A stretch of DNA of 64,000 bases from Aurelia coerulea (taxonomy: Eukaryota; Cnidaria; Scyphozoa; Semaeostomeae; Ulmaridae). A program made the translations under genes and the position numbers. Positions 23,337 through 34,718 of the stretch are shown one piece after another. The number at the start of each line of letters is the position of its first letter. The first letter of the stretch is position 1. The notes below the pieces were generated by a model that made no database searches, had not been told where the DNA came from, and worked only from the letters and a program-made list of their open reading frames with translations. The stretch lies in the NCBI GenBank assembly GCA_039566865.1, contig CM076943.1, forward strand, positions 30,078,663 to 30,142,662, in the 5' to 3' direction.

Positions 23337-24257
23337 CAGTGGTGTAGAGCTGGGGGGGCTCAGGGGGGCTCAGCCCCCCTAGTTATTTTTTCCGTAATTT
23401 TGGGGGGGCTTTAGCCCCCCCTAGTTATTCTGAAGAAATTTTGATTTTCTTAATTTGTGTATTATGACAAAAATGACAGAACAAGGTAATGTTATATTCT
23501 TTTAAAGAAGAGATCCTGGTTTTTGGTTTGCACCAAGATGAGGTCCTCAATGACTGTCAAGCTCTTATCTTCCTTGATGTTTATAAGCATAAATGGGATG
23601 CCACTAATGTTACATCGAAATGGCTTCAGAAACACACAAGTGCAAATAACAATAGGACAAGGAAGTGCAAACAGACATCATAAGTGGCAAGGCAATGGGA
23701 GTATGGGGTGCCCCCGCCACTTGTTTCGAAAAATGGTCCTCGATATTCCTTTAACATGGAAGAGAAATGGCTGGGTATAGGTTCGGTGAGAATTTTTCCG
23801 TGAAATGCAAAATAATGCTAGAAGGAGATTATACATAATTGAACTGTGTTATCAAAGCTTCCATTTTAGCACTGGTAAATATGGAGTCAGGGGATGCCTT
23901 CTGAGCCAGAGAAAAGGATGTTTCTTCAAAAAATTTTCCTCGTGCTCTGATTTGTAGGATAACTGTCAGTTGTCACAAAACTATCAAGGTTTTCTTGTTA
24001 CTAATGGCAAGCATGATATTGGGAGATGCATTCTACGTCAAAGTAAAGGATGTTTCTTCCAAAATTTTCTTCGTGCTCTAATTTGTAGGATAACTGTTAG
24101 TTGTCACAAAACTATCAAGCTTTTCTTGTTGCTAATGGCAAGCATGATATTGGGAGATGCATTCTACACCAAAGTAAAAGGCGTGGCCCCAACAAATTTC
24201 CTGGTGCCACCTCTCCACCTGAGCCCCCCTAGTTATTAATCTAGCTCTACACCACTG
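23337..24257. mobile_element. hAT element with 124-bp internal repeats (921 bp)
   Basis: Perfect terminal inverted repeats CAGTGGTGTAGAGCT and an exact 8-bp duplication CAAAAATC (23329-23336, 24258-24265) mark a non-autonomous hAT element. Inside are about 2.5 copies of a 124-bp unit marked by CCAAAGTAAAGGATG and GGCAAGCATGATATTGGGAG. Related units occur in a different hAT element at 35.5-36.4 kb and at 40.8-41.1 kb. It lies 16 bases from the SLC36 exon 1 donor. Confidence 0.88.
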
Positions 24258-24281
24258 CAAAAATCCCAGAGGTTTGCTTAC

Positions 24282-24559
24282 GTGGTTCCGGGGTGCCCTT
24301 CACCGACAACAACTTCACAGTCTCCGTCACTGCTTAAAGTGGACCTCGCTCTTGGTCTCCCTCTTGATATAGTTGACCGTGTTGAAGCAGTAATCACACT
24401 TGAATCCTCTAAACTTTCCACATCTTCGTTGACATTGATGGAAGGCCGTGCTGATGCCAGTAGTGGTGTCACTGGCCTACTCCCGTCAGCATTTGACTCA
24501 TACCCATCTGAGTGGACATCAAGTAGCCGTGACTTCTCTGACGAATGTTTGGAAGACAT
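24282..24559 (-). CDS. SLC36 (PAT) amino-acid transporter, exon 1
   Basis: ATG at 24559 begins 278 coding bases ending in donor GTAAGC at 24281-24276. It encodes a hydrophilic cytosolic N-terminus (MSSKHSSEKSRLL..., then acidic DGDCEVVVGEG) of about 92 residues. It ends in phase 2 (AC), which combines with the first base of exon 2 to give Thr and then NLQTLIHLL, the usual SLC36 arrangement of a polar N-tail directly before helix 1. A long Ser/Asp-rich tail is normal for this family. Translation start chosen as the first ATG; no earlier in-frame ATG was seen nearby. Confidence 0.85.
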
Positions 24560-25008
24560 CTCCTCTTTGGATGCTTGGTTTTTTCAACATCACATAAGGA
24601 TAACAATGTTTGTATCTGCAGTGAAAGTTCTGCTTACAACATCATATTTGTGTTTTTTCTGGGATAAACAATTACAATTGGACTTCGCTGTTTTCCTTCC
24701 ACTCCACTTTTTCCACTTTTATTTCCCACTTTCCCAATCTCATTATGGTCTCGAGGCTAGTGAATTTACTTTGACGTTGACGTTTTGACGTTCTATGATA
24801 CATTTTTCGGTCTCGAAATTTCAAAATACTAGACTACTGTACCAGACTAGAATACTAGACTACAAAATATCTACTGTACTGCAAATTTGTCCTGAATTGT
24901 CAATTCAAAGTTTTTTTTGCCCCAAAATCACCCGTATCTCAGAAAAGCTCCCTAATCACACACTCACCCAAATTCGGAATCTACCATCAAGGGGGGAAGG
25001 GGACTCAT
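24560..25008. other. 5' flank of the SLC36-like gene
   Basis: Probable 5' UTR and promoter region by position. No convincing core promoter motif. A short A/C/T repeat (CTAGACTACTGTACCAGAC) lies near 24830. Confidence 0.35.
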
Positions 25009-25447
25009 CCCAGGAGGGTACTCTGGTATATTCAGGATAGGGATGCTCAGGTTACTTTTTTGGGTCTAAAATTTAGGCAAGGAATAGTTTTTTGGGTCAA
25101 TTATTTGGACAGTTATTTGTTTGGTTCAAGAAATTCTGGCTTACTTTTTTGGGTCTCAAATATGAGAAAAAGTAAAAAAATCGAGAAAAACAATTTACAA
25201 ACAAAATTAGAGTCAAGTAACAGTACTAAAATAAAAAACATAGATATCCAAACATATTATGAGAAATCTAATCAGTGAGGGCACTTTTATGCAAATTTAA
25301 GTTACTGACTTCATAACTTTGGTTATGTAAGATCGGAAAAATTATTTTTTGGGTCTATTTTCATGCTAGAAATTATTTTTTTGGGTTGATGCGTTGTACC
25401 CCAGCCTGAGCACCCCTATCCAAAATAAACCTGAGTACCCCCCTGGG
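25009..25447. mobile_element. MITE with CCCAGG termini (439 bp)
   Basis: Left end CCCAGGAGGGTACTCTGG and right end (inverted) CCCAGGGGGGTACTCAGG are followed on both sides by GGATAGGGRTGCTCAGG. TTTTTTGGGTC words recur inside. Flanks GGACTCAT and GGCTCATA are an imperfect candidate duplication. Confidence 0.7.
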
Positions 25448-27282
25448 GGCTCATATATTTTTTCAGACGCTCCCTTATTTTTATAAAAGGTGCTTGATTT
25501 TCAATTGAAGGCGACTTTAGCAGCAACACTCATCACTATAACCGTAGCTAAAAACAGCATCACGATCATTTATTACACCCTCTTGCCCGAAAATTTCCTT
25601 CCCGATTTACCCCCACCGAAGACCGAGGTAAAACCGAAGTGACAGGGCATCTTTTAACATTGTAACTAGTGGGCCATTGGCCCAGTAGGCCCCCTTCCTG
25701 GCCCAGTAGTGAAGCAAAAATCCCCACTTTTGGCCCACTTGTTTGGGCCCTATTTGTTAACTTTGCTTCATTGTTTTATCCTGTTATTGTCAAGCACCAA
25801 ACAGTTCTTTCAGTGAAATCGAGAGATATAGACACTTAGCCTTAGATAAACCTTTCTCTTTGAACATTCTACACGCATTAGATAGACTTTACTGTTACAA
25901 TTTACACAAGGGTCGTGCTTGGGCTTACCATTGTCCAACATGGACAGAAGGTGTCAGTGGCGTGGTGGGCCGTTTTCCACTGGGGTGGCCAGATCATTTT
26001 TGGCGCCCCTTCTCCAAGGGATTGGTCAGAATCAAATTTCATTAGATGGCCTCTGACACAGTAAGCAATGCTGCTTCTAAGCAAGTCATATGAAACTGTG
26101 TGTTCGTTAGTTTAGCTTGGTGCATATTTTCTTCTCATGCTGTAAATCATCTTCATCAGAATCGAAAAGTTTAATCAAAAAATTATTCTGGATTTAGGAA
26201 AACAATATTTAAATTTTCTGCGTAGTAAGTTCATTTTTTGCCTTGATTGAAGCCAGCAAAACTCAACCAAACGATTCCATTTTTACAAAATATCGAACAC
26301 AACCCTGAGTACATGGTGTATGAAACTATATGGATGTTTATACCAGAGAATTACGTTTGGTGGGGGGGGGGGGTATGGGTCATCCTAGGGATAATTTAAA
26401 ATTGCCATGCTCTATTAATAAATTTGTCGAGGCTTCCCTCAAACTATCTTTCAAACAAACTATCCAATGTATTTGAAGGATCCCACTTTTAGTAAAAGAA
26501 AATTTTGTGGAAAAGCGAGCGAAGCGAGCAGAATATTTTTGGTCTTTATTGCTTTGATTAGCTTAGAATGGTTAAGATGACATTAGAATTTACAAGAAGT
26601 TGCCGTTTCTTTACTTGTGTAGCATATTCCAGTCTCTTTGCCTTGCTTCAAGACCTTCAAGTTTCTCAACAGATTCGGTAGAATTCGAAGAGCCATCTCT
26701 GGCTGTCAAACACTGTCAAACCCGAGGTTGAAGAGGGGCAACCTTGAAAGGTGGCGCCGAAAGCACGGTCGAAAGTATGCGCGCCGTAGGCGCGCGAAAA
26801 TTTTTGGTTCCTTTTTAAGAATTTTTTTGTTTTTAATCAAAATAATGCCTTGATTTATATGATCCTCCCACACTCGTCAGAATGCAACAGTTAAAAAAGA
26901 GTGCGTTTGGGTAAGTATGAGGGGCGCTCTTCTCGCCAAAAAGGGAGCGCCAAGCTGAGTTTTCATCGTGAAATGGAGTGTTGCCCCCATTGGAAACTCA
27001 AAGCCGCGACTGGTCTCGACCGTAGAATTTTCTTGTTTCTTTCATATCTTCTTGGTGAACTGTGTGCGGTGTCAATTACCTTTACCAAAATCAACCTACA
27101 TGTATCGCGACGGAGAGGTCCTATCATCGCAAAGTTTTTCAAATTCCTTGTGGATCGATTTGGCGCCCCCTCAAAAAGTCTCACTGGGGGGGCCGTGGCC
27201 CCCCCGGCCCCCCCCTGCCACCACGCCATACCCAGCAATCAGTCTTAAGCTTGTATGCAATACCAGTATCTCATAGCACAAA
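25448..27282. other. Repeat-like sequence without recognised gene
   Basis: Contains G- and C-runs and short inverted motifs. GGCGTGGTGGGCC near 25958 and its partner CCACCACGCCATACCC near 27220 could bound an element, but termini and target duplication do not match cleanly. No coding region supported. Confidence 0.4.
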
Positions 27283-27975
27283 ATCTGAAGAATATGTGAT
27301 CAAAAGAGGAGAAGATGAAAGCTGGAAAAATTGCAAATATTTAGGGAGTTTACAAGAGACGGATAAGGATATAAATCGAAGAAAAATACTTGCCACAAAT
27401 ACATACAACCAACTAAAATACATTTTTGAGAACAACAAACCTCAGAAAAAACGAAATTCAGAATATTCAAGAGTCATGTTGAAAGCATATTCACATACAA
27501 TTGTGAATTACGGACTTTAACAAAGAAACATGAAGAGAGTATCGATATATTTCAAAGAAAATTAATGAGAAGAATTTTGAATCTGATTTGGCAGGATAAA
27601 GTCAGCAACGATAAGCTTTATAAAAGAACAAATTCAGTTCCATGGAGCCAAATTGTAAAGCGAAGAAGATTAACGTGGTACGGTCAGTTATTAAGACTAC
27701 CAGAAGACACATCAGCAAGAAAATCATTGAAGGAGGCAAAAAACCCTGTAAAAAACCAAGAGGTGGACAAAAATTAACATGGCTGAGACAAATAGAAAAG
27801 GATTTAGAAACAGTTGAATTTAATACAATATTGAAAAACAGAGATGGAAGTTTCAAAACAGTGAGGATAAAAGAATATGAAAAAATGGCAGAAAACAGAC
27901 ATATTTGGAGATTAGTAGTGGACCGCGCAATGTCTTTATAGACGGACAGCGTAATTGATGATTGATGATGATGAT
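27283..27975 (+). pseudogene. RTE-like LINE, C-terminal fragment and 3' tail
   Basis: Successive plus-strand frames read the C-terminus of an RTE-type reverse-transcriptase protein: WKNCKYLGSLQETDKDINRR, a TWYGQLLRLPEDTS motif and GGQKLTWLRQIEKDLE. Stops and frameshifts interrupt it near 27520 and 27775. It ends at about 27940 and is followed by a GATGATT-rich tail, typical of RTE elements. 5'-truncated and inactive. A related fragment lies at 49929-50987. Confidence 0.75.
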
Positions 27976-28078
27976 TGAAATTCCTGTGTCGATCTCCACG
28001 TATGGATGCAAAAACAAACAACAACAACAACAGAATTTCTGGCATCCTGCTTGCTTTGCTGACTGCCCAAGAAGCTAG

Positions 28079-28662
28079 CTTCAGTTTCAGTTTTCAGTTT
28101 AATTCATTCATCCATCAATCCTAAATACAATTCTACATAATTACACCACTCCTAAATACTTACAAAATACCGTACAATAAACAAAAAATTAATTAAACTT
28201 AGAAATTACAGAAAAGGAGAACTTTACAAGATTGTATTTAAGATTGATTGATTAAGGAGGAGCTCTCTAAATAGGTTAACTAATCGAGAGAGAGCCCCCC
28301 TCCCCCCCCCCCCATGAAAACAATTAAAACTACAACATATTTTATTAAAATCAAAACAAAATGTTAGCCAGATTTGTTCTACAGAGACCGAGAGAATATA
28401 AGGATTTGAAAGAGACTTTTAATTAAGAAATAATGACACGTACGAGTCAATGAAATGAGTTTTCAATTTGGACCGAAAAACTGCAACGGAGCTACTATCC
28501 TGGACAAAATATTTGGAACAAAGTTGATTTTTTGGTGATTATCTCAGTTCTTCTCACTCTTACATCTGCACCACCCCCTTTTACCCCCGAAACAATGTTG
28601 GTTGGCATCTTGAAGCTGAAAACATTCAAGCAACATTGTATCGGGGGTAAAAGGGGGGTTGT
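28079..28662 (-). mobile_element. CR1-like LINE: 3' UTR and C-terminal end
   Basis: On the minus strand this is the tail of the LINE whose ORF runs down from 31153. It holds the last codons (DSSSVAVFRSKLKTHF, about 28500-28440), the shared GAGAGCTCCTCC motif with a C-run near 28300, and AACTGAAACTGAAG repeats at the 3' end. Confidence 0.75.
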
Positions 28663-28710
28663 TCAAATGAAATTGTAGAATCTTACGTTGTTCCAATATA
28701 TTTTGTCCAC
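28501..28710. mobile_element. Small palindromic insertion in the LINE C-terminus
   Basis: Inverted ends GGACAAAATATTTGGAAC and GTTCCAATATATTTTGTCC interrupt the LINE reading frame between RVATIVD and DSSSVAVF. It contains a strong hairpin at 28573-28661 with arms of about 28 bases (CCCCCTTTTACCCCCGA / TCGGGGGTAAAAGGGGGG). Likely a MITE; target duplication unclear. Confidence 0.6.
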
Positions 28711-31153
28711 GATTGTAGCAACACGTATGAAAAGTGGAAGGGTGTTCCAAAGTTTAGAGCCAAAATATTGAATTGTTTGAAGACCATAAAGGGTAGTATT
28801 TCTAAGAGATTTAAAAAGATCACCTCTGGTTGCCTGACGCGTTCCAACCTTATGGATAGTTGAATTTGGTTGGAAATAATTATGAAAATAAGAAGGAGAT
28901 AACTTATTGATTGCTTTATAGACAAAAGTCAGAATATTTAAATGCAAAGTATCCTCAAGTTTAAGAATTTTTAGCGACTGAAAAATTGGTGCAGAGGGAG
29001 CTGAGAATAGTTCAAATTTGATACAGCGAAGAACTGTTTTCTGTAGCCGAAATAGCGGATTTAGGTAAGATTCGAAAGAAAGTCCCCATGCTGTGATGCC
29101 ATAGTTGAGAAAAGAAGAAAACAGGGAGTTGTAGAGACAGATAAGCATAGGGAGTGGACAGTAATGCCTTACTTTAAAGAAAATACCAGAAGTTCTAGAT
29201 AGCTTTTTACAAAGCTCAGCTGTGTGGTGCTTCCAAGAAAGATGTTCGTCCATCAGTACTCCTAAGAACTTCACATACTTTGTCTTTTGGATATCCTGTT
29301 TACCAATTTTAAGCTTGACATCACCTGTCAATTTCTTTTGCGGAGAGTGAAACAGTACAAAGTTTGTCTTTTCAATGTTAAGAGCAAGTTTGTTTGAGTC
29401 AAGCCACAATTTTACTTTCTTTAGTTCTTTATTAACTTTTCTTGCAAGTAATGCAAGATCATCAGATTCACAATAGATATTAGTGTCATCAGCAAAGAGA
29501 AAAAAGAGAAGAATTTTGATGAATTTGGTAAATCATTGATGTAGATAAGAAACAGAAGTGGACCAAGTACTGATCCTTGGGGAACACCACAAGATATGTC
29601 ACATAGAGAAGAGGAATGACCATTCACAGAAACAAACTGCTTACGGTTGCTAAGATATGAATTAAACCAATTTAGTGCAGTCCCTCGGATGCCATAATGT
29701 TCCATTTTTTTTAACAGTATGTCATGGTTAACCGTATCAAAAGCCTTTTGGAGGTCAATGAAAATTCCACAACCAAACCTGCTCTTCTCAAGTGATGACT
29801 TGATAGTTTCAGTCAGGCTAATAAGTGCATGGTCAGTTGAGTGACCAGTGCGAAAGCCAAATTGCATACAAAAAAGTACCTCACAAATTTCAAGAAACTT
29901 ATAGAGACGCTGGTGCATTACTTTTTCAAAAAGTTTGCTAAAAATGGAAAGGAGAGAGATTGGTCTGTAATTAGATTTCAGCGTGGCAAGTCCTTTCTTA
30001 AAGATTGGTACTACCTTGGCAATTTTTAAGTTGTTGGGGAAGATCCCTGATACAAAGGATTCATTGATAAGAAAAGAAAGATCAATGGAGATGGGTGTAT
30101 CAAGAATCTGTAAAAGCTTCACAGGAATACTATTAGGTCCACTTGATTTAGTTACCAAGTTTTAATGATTGTATAAGAGAAGATACTTCATGAGATGTGA
30201 AAGGGGAGATAAAGAAGGAATCCAAATTGGGATTGGATAAATAATCCAATGGAGATTTTGGAGTTCTTGGGATCCTTTTTGCGATACCACTAGCAACATT
30301 TGTAAAATAGTTGTTGAATTCATTGGCCATTTTGACAGGATCACATATTTTGGTACCATCCTCATCTTTTAAATATGAAATTGTTTCAACATTTCCAGGT
30401 TTTATGCTTATTATGCTCTTTATTCCTTTCCATAGCATTTTCATGTTGCTTTTATGTTCGTCAAAACACTGATGGTAGTAATTTTTCTTGCTTTCTCTTA
30501 TCTCATTCACAATACGGTTTCGAAATTGCTTGTAAGCATGTAGGTCATTTACAGAATGTGTTTCTTTGAACTGATGGAATAGATTATCTCTAATTTTAAT
30601 CATTTTCTGAATGCGCAGATTAATCCATGGTTTATTTCTGAGTTTCAGTGCCTTTTTTGATAACTTTTTCTTGGGGCAATGCTTGTCAACAACATTGTGA
30701 AGTTTAAGCAGGAAAATTTCAAATTTTTGATTTACGTCAATTTCACTATCATTCAAGAAGGATTTTTCGATATCTTTATAGTCTGAAAGGAATTTGTCTT
30801 CATTAAAGTTTTTATAATCATAGGCATAGTAGGATGAAGTCTTGTATTCGGGGGCGTTATCATAGAGAATAGCAAACTGAGGGAGATGGTCAGAGATTAA
30901 GGATAATATGTTGCCACCACAAATGCTACTTTCGGTGGCATTATTTATGTAAATATTATCAATGATGGTAGAGGAAGTGTCAGTAATACGTGTTGGATGC
31001 AGAATGGATGGCTGGAAGTGGTAGGAGAACATCATATTGACAAACTCATTTGTAGCAGTGTGATTGTCATAATTCAACAGATCAATGTTAAAATCACCCA
31101 TAATAGCAATTAGCTTATTTTCCTTTGCCAAATTTCCAATCATCTCATGAAAA
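28663..31153 (-). pseudogene. CR1-like LINE ORF2: endonuclease C-part and reverse transcriptase, frameshifted
   Basis: Reading down from 31153, the endonuclease catalytic part gives IMGDFNIDLLN and SDHLPQFA. Then follow a linker, the RT motifs PNSIPVKLL, IFKKG, RPISLL, FIDLQKAFDTVNHD, CGVPQGSVLGPLLFLIYIND and FADDTN, and a C-terminus with YVKFLGVLMDEHLSW and GTRQ. Frame changes occur near 30160 and near 29500 (just before FADD), so this copy is dead. The N-terminal part of the endonuclease continues beyond the DIRS insertion at 38545. Family function: target-primed reverse transcription of its own RNA. Confidence 0.88.
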
Positions 31154-31265
31154 TTTAAAAATTAAACGAGACTTACCCAGTAAGTTGAAGTTTGATTGCA
31201 ATTCTTCTCTATCATCAGCAGGAACGGAGGAATCACATGAGAAGCGGGCGCATGCGCTACAAGTC
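31154..31265 (-). repeat. DIRS 3' inverted terminal repeat
   Basis: From ATTCTTCTCTATCATCAGC (31201) to GCGCATGCGCTACAAGTCATT this matches, inverted, the 5' terminus at 38546-38476. It carries an extra outer extension of about 47 bases (31154-31200), like the longer right repeat of DIRS-1. Confidence 0.8.
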
Positions 31266-31357
31266 ATTCTTAAACGTGAGGAATTTCAGGATAAGTAAAC
31301 AGCTGAAAATGGAGGAACGAAGGAATCACTGGGTTGGGCCCTCAAAAAGGGAGGACA

Positions 31358-31485
31358 TGTGATTCCTCCGTTCCTGCTGATGATAGAGAAGAATTGCAAT
31401 CAAACTTCAACTTACTGGGTAAGTCTCGTTTAATTTTTAAATTCTTCTCTATAATCAGCTACGTCACTACGGAATCCCATGAGAC
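31358..31485 (-). repeat. DIRS internal complementary region
   Basis: 31358-31444 is the inverted copy of the outermost 3' end (31151-31239). The adjoining 31441-31485 (ATTCTTCTCTATAATCAGC to GGAATCCCATGAG) is the inverted copy of the outermost 5' end (38546-38502). The two meet head to tail, which is the architecture used to bridge both ends when the DIRS circle is made. Confidence 0.82.
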
Positions 31486-32734
31486 TTCAAAGCCCTGTAA
31501 TTCCGAACCCAAATATCAAGTAAATGGGCAAATGAAAAACAGAATTTTCAGTTTCAACAACAAGTTGATAAAAAGGTATATTGATAATAGGTGTCTAAAA
31601 TAATGTTCTATATTACTCAAAACTGATTGTTCAAAGTTTTCCGAGATAAAAAGGTTATCAGAGAATCTGGCAAAGTAGTTGCATTTGAGCAACTGGTAGA
31701 GTTGAAATTTCACTCAAAGAGAGGGCAGATGCTTTAGCGACTGTAATCAAGGTAGATCTGCAGCTATGCACTGTAAAAACATTTGTATCTATGCCAGCTA
31801 ATTCCATGGTCGATTTCAACCACCGAGATCTTGTACTCGCGATACAGGGTTGTGGCTTTACATAGTTTGATATGTGAACCTGTAAAGATACCTGTTCGCT
31901 TGATGTATTCGGTCAGATGTGAAACGATACACAGGTTTGGTTCAGTAGGAAACGCTTTTTAATTCCAAAGGTTGAATGTGTTTCCCAGGTTTTTATTGGT
32001 TGCAAAATTGTGATGCGAAACAAGTCTGGGAGACTTTGGATCCCGGAGAGCTCGATGCTGTGGATTCTTTGACAACGTTGACCAGTTAATAAAACAAAAG
32101 CGTAGTTGTCCTGTGTGTTAAGTCCTTGAGACTTAGTTGGGAAGTTGGGTTAAGATGTTTCTGTATACATTGAGGCAGGTTGCCTTAATGTGAGTTTAAA
32201 TTAGGGAACTGTGAGGTGGGCCCAAGTTGCTATAGCTAGGATATTGCTGCATACCTTGTCAGCCTATCCTTGTGGCAGTCATGAGGATACTCCCCCACAG
32301 AAACCATGTGTCATAATTGGTTTCTGTTTCGCAATCATGCACGTCAGCATCACTCAGCAATCATATTGGAGATGTACTTCCTCCTTCCATATTTGGCCTA
32401 GTCTGGCTATAATATATAAGCCTGTGCACAGATTCTCTGATCAGTTCTGGAAAATTGGCATATTCATCGCAACAACATTTCCCACCCTCCTCTTCCCTCT
32501 AATAATAATTCCTATATGCTTTAATCCTCAAACTAAGAGGGGGGAATATTTCATATTCATTCAAATTCAATATACACTATTTAGGTATCTTATTGTTGTT
32601 TTAGATTAATTGTTTGTAATTGTTGTATTTTAATGTTAGTAGTAGTATTAGTCTTATGGGAGTATTCTGTAAGTTGTCTTTAGAAATAATACAACTTTGG
32701 CCCAACACGTGTCTATATCTCATGGTCTTCTAAT
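31486..32734. other. DIRS 3' region without recognisable recombinase catalytic domain
   Basis: The recombinase frame breaks at about 32735. In this stretch I find no Arg-His-Arg-Tyr catalytic segment, so it is deleted or too decayed to read. No other gene seen. Confidence 0.45.
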
Positions 32735-33268
32735 TTAAAGGTATTCTAAAAGTATTGCAACATCCCATATAGCGATGTATTTCGGCAGATCGGGCCTTAT
32801 CTCAAATACGCCCTTGAGAAACCTACGAATAGTAGGATGTTCACCCATCGGTAAACCATTTGACAAAGTAATTAGAGACGAAAGTGTATTTATGGCACTG
32901 TAGCCAAGACCACGGTCAAATAAACTTGTTAAAAATTCAATAGATTGCTCAAGTGTAGGGTTGAAGACCTGCACTGAATTTTGAGCACAATATGTTTGCC
33001 AACGATCAACGCAAGATTTATATTGTTTTCGGGTCCCAGGCCGCCATGATGAAAGCAAAATATGCTCGGCGGAGCTGGACAAATATGAGGTCCCTATTTT
33101 TTGGTTGATAAGAGATAAACCATGAGCTGAAGGTTGTGGCAGACCTCTAAAGAGCTCGATGGCAGGTGAAGCAATCGACGACTTGGCTTCAGTGAAATTG
33201 GTTTGGATCGCATCAGTTTTGTTGCTGTGGGGTACCATGGTTGTGTAGGCCAATTTAGCGGCACACAA
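32735..33268 (-). pseudogene. DIRS tyrosine recombinase, N-terminal (core-binding) part
   Basis: Minus-strand frame with SWRPGTRKQYKSCVDRWQTY, the typical start of the SAM-like core-binding domain in DIRS/YR retrotransposons. TIRRFLKGVFEIRPDLPKY and WDVAILLEYL follow. The catalytic domain should come next but the frame ends. Upstream the reading continues in another frame from the RNase H region. Confidence 0.78.
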
Positions 33269-33366
33269 ATTCCCACTGCTTGCTCCAATCGAATCTTTTC
33301 GAGCATACTGGTTATCATATTGAAAGGCGGAAAGGCATCACATTGGTAACTCGACCAGTCAAGGGT

Positions 33367-33907
33367 CTAAGCATATATAGCCCATGCATCTATGGCAAAA
33401 GCCTCTGGCTCTGGTTTGACCGAGACAAATTTGTCAAATTGTTTATTGAGCCTTGATGCAAATAGGTCAATCGATGGTGTAAAATCGATATCAGTCAGAC
33501 ACGATTGCAAAATTTTAGAATTTAATTGCCATTCTGCAGGCGTATTAGCAGAGCGTCTTGACTCGCTATCTGCTTCAAATTTTGTTTGCCAGGGATATGT
33601 GCAATTGGTAGCCATAGGTTACGTTCAAGGCACCAAAGCCAAATTTGTTTGCATAAATTGTTACATGCAATTGAACGGCGATACCCATGTGAGATAGGAC
33701 AAGTACTGATGTTGTGTTGTCTGACAAATGTTTCATATGTATATCTGTAAGGTCATTTGCATACATTTTCAACACTAAGAAAATAGCATACAATTTCAAC
33801 TGATTTATGTGGTTTTGTTGCTCGTCAAATGACCATTGCCCTCCGGTGGAGGTATTTTCGCAAGAAGCTCCCCAACCTAGGAGAGATGCATCGGTTTCTA
33901 TTTCCAT
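33367..33907 (-). pseudogene. DIRS RNase H region
   Basis: Two overlapping frames. The first (33907-33575) opens METDASLLGWGASCE-like, the TDAS motif of DIRS RNase H. The second (33615-33367) has TPSIDLFASRLNKQFDKFVS, a region conserved at the RNase H/recombinase boundary in DIRS pol proteins. A frameshift separates them. Confidence 0.78.
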
Positions 33908-34710
33908 TGATGCATGATTTCGTGTCGATGGCTTAAAAGCCTTGGGCTAGTTCTCAGTCCACCATTTAATTTCTGTTTTAGCATCAAACGACAAATTAAT
34001 TTCTTTGTCAAAATTGCCTTTATCTCGTTAAAGCGCCATTGTTTTATCATGGTCGATATGCCTGCAGAAAAGTGGCCCAAACAATGCCTTGGAAAAAAGG
34101 AACTGTTTTCCCTTAAAACTTGCGCAACATTCCTGATAGAAAGTGTTTTGCGTTGAAGTATGGCAGAACAAAGAGCTACTGTGCTATCTTTTTTGTCCTG
34201 TGTAGGGCTTACAACGATATCCTTAGAATTGAGAATAAAACCAAGCATTGTTATTTCCCGACTTTGAATAAAAGCTTACTAGGTAAACAGCTTAATTGCC
34301 TTTATTACGGTTGCTAGGCATTCATCAAAAGTGTCGCCTTACAAATATATGTCGTAAAGGTTCGCAGTTGCGATGTGCCCTTCTTTGTGAAGGGTAGACA
34401 AAGCCGGTTTCAGAATTTTAGTGAAATTGCGTGGACAAGAGGAAAGCCCATTTGGTAATGCCGTATATTGCAGTAATTGATCATTGAATTCAAGCCTGAG
34501 AAATTTTCTATCTTCAGGAGCAATATCGACACTATAATAGGCATGTTCAATCTAATGATGCCATAAAACAATTGGGCGTAATCAAGTTAATGATCGTATT
34601 CAATGTGTCCATTTTGAAATGGCTATAAGTCACGCACTGGATAAATTATTTGAGGTTCATTCCGGTGCGTTCCGTCCGGTTTTGGACGTAAAATAGGCGG
34701 AATTATCTGT
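33908..34710 (-). pseudogene. DIRS reverse transcriptase, C-terminal two thirds
   Basis: Frames on the minus strand give ILRPKPDGTHRN, HFKMDTLNTIINLI, HAYYSVDIAPEDRKFLRLEF, ALPNGLSSCPRNFTKILKPA and a degenerate active-site region reading LYDIYL where YxDD-type residues are expected. Then follow MLGFILNSKDI and related sequence. Several frameshifts and stops (for example near 34640) are present. The N-terminal motif block lies on the other side of the hAT element. Confidence 0.75.
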
Positions 34711-34718
34711 CCAGCTGC
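34711..34718. repeat. hAT target-site duplication
   Basis: CCAGCTGC at 34711-34718 is repeated exactly at 36534-36541. Confidence 0.9.

Noticed and set aside
25958..27235. Element bounded by GGCGTGGTGG motifs
   Set aside because: The termini do not align outside the core motif and no target duplication could be found, so it was left unannotated.
26901..27248. 115-codon plus-strand ORF
   Set aside because: Overlapping ORFs on both strands in G/C-run repeat sequence; no domain and no splice support.
31151..31444. Independent palindromic MITE next to the DIRS element
   Set aside because: Its two halves correspond to the DIRS 3' terminus and its internal complementary region, so it is part of the DIRS architecture; no separate target duplication was found.
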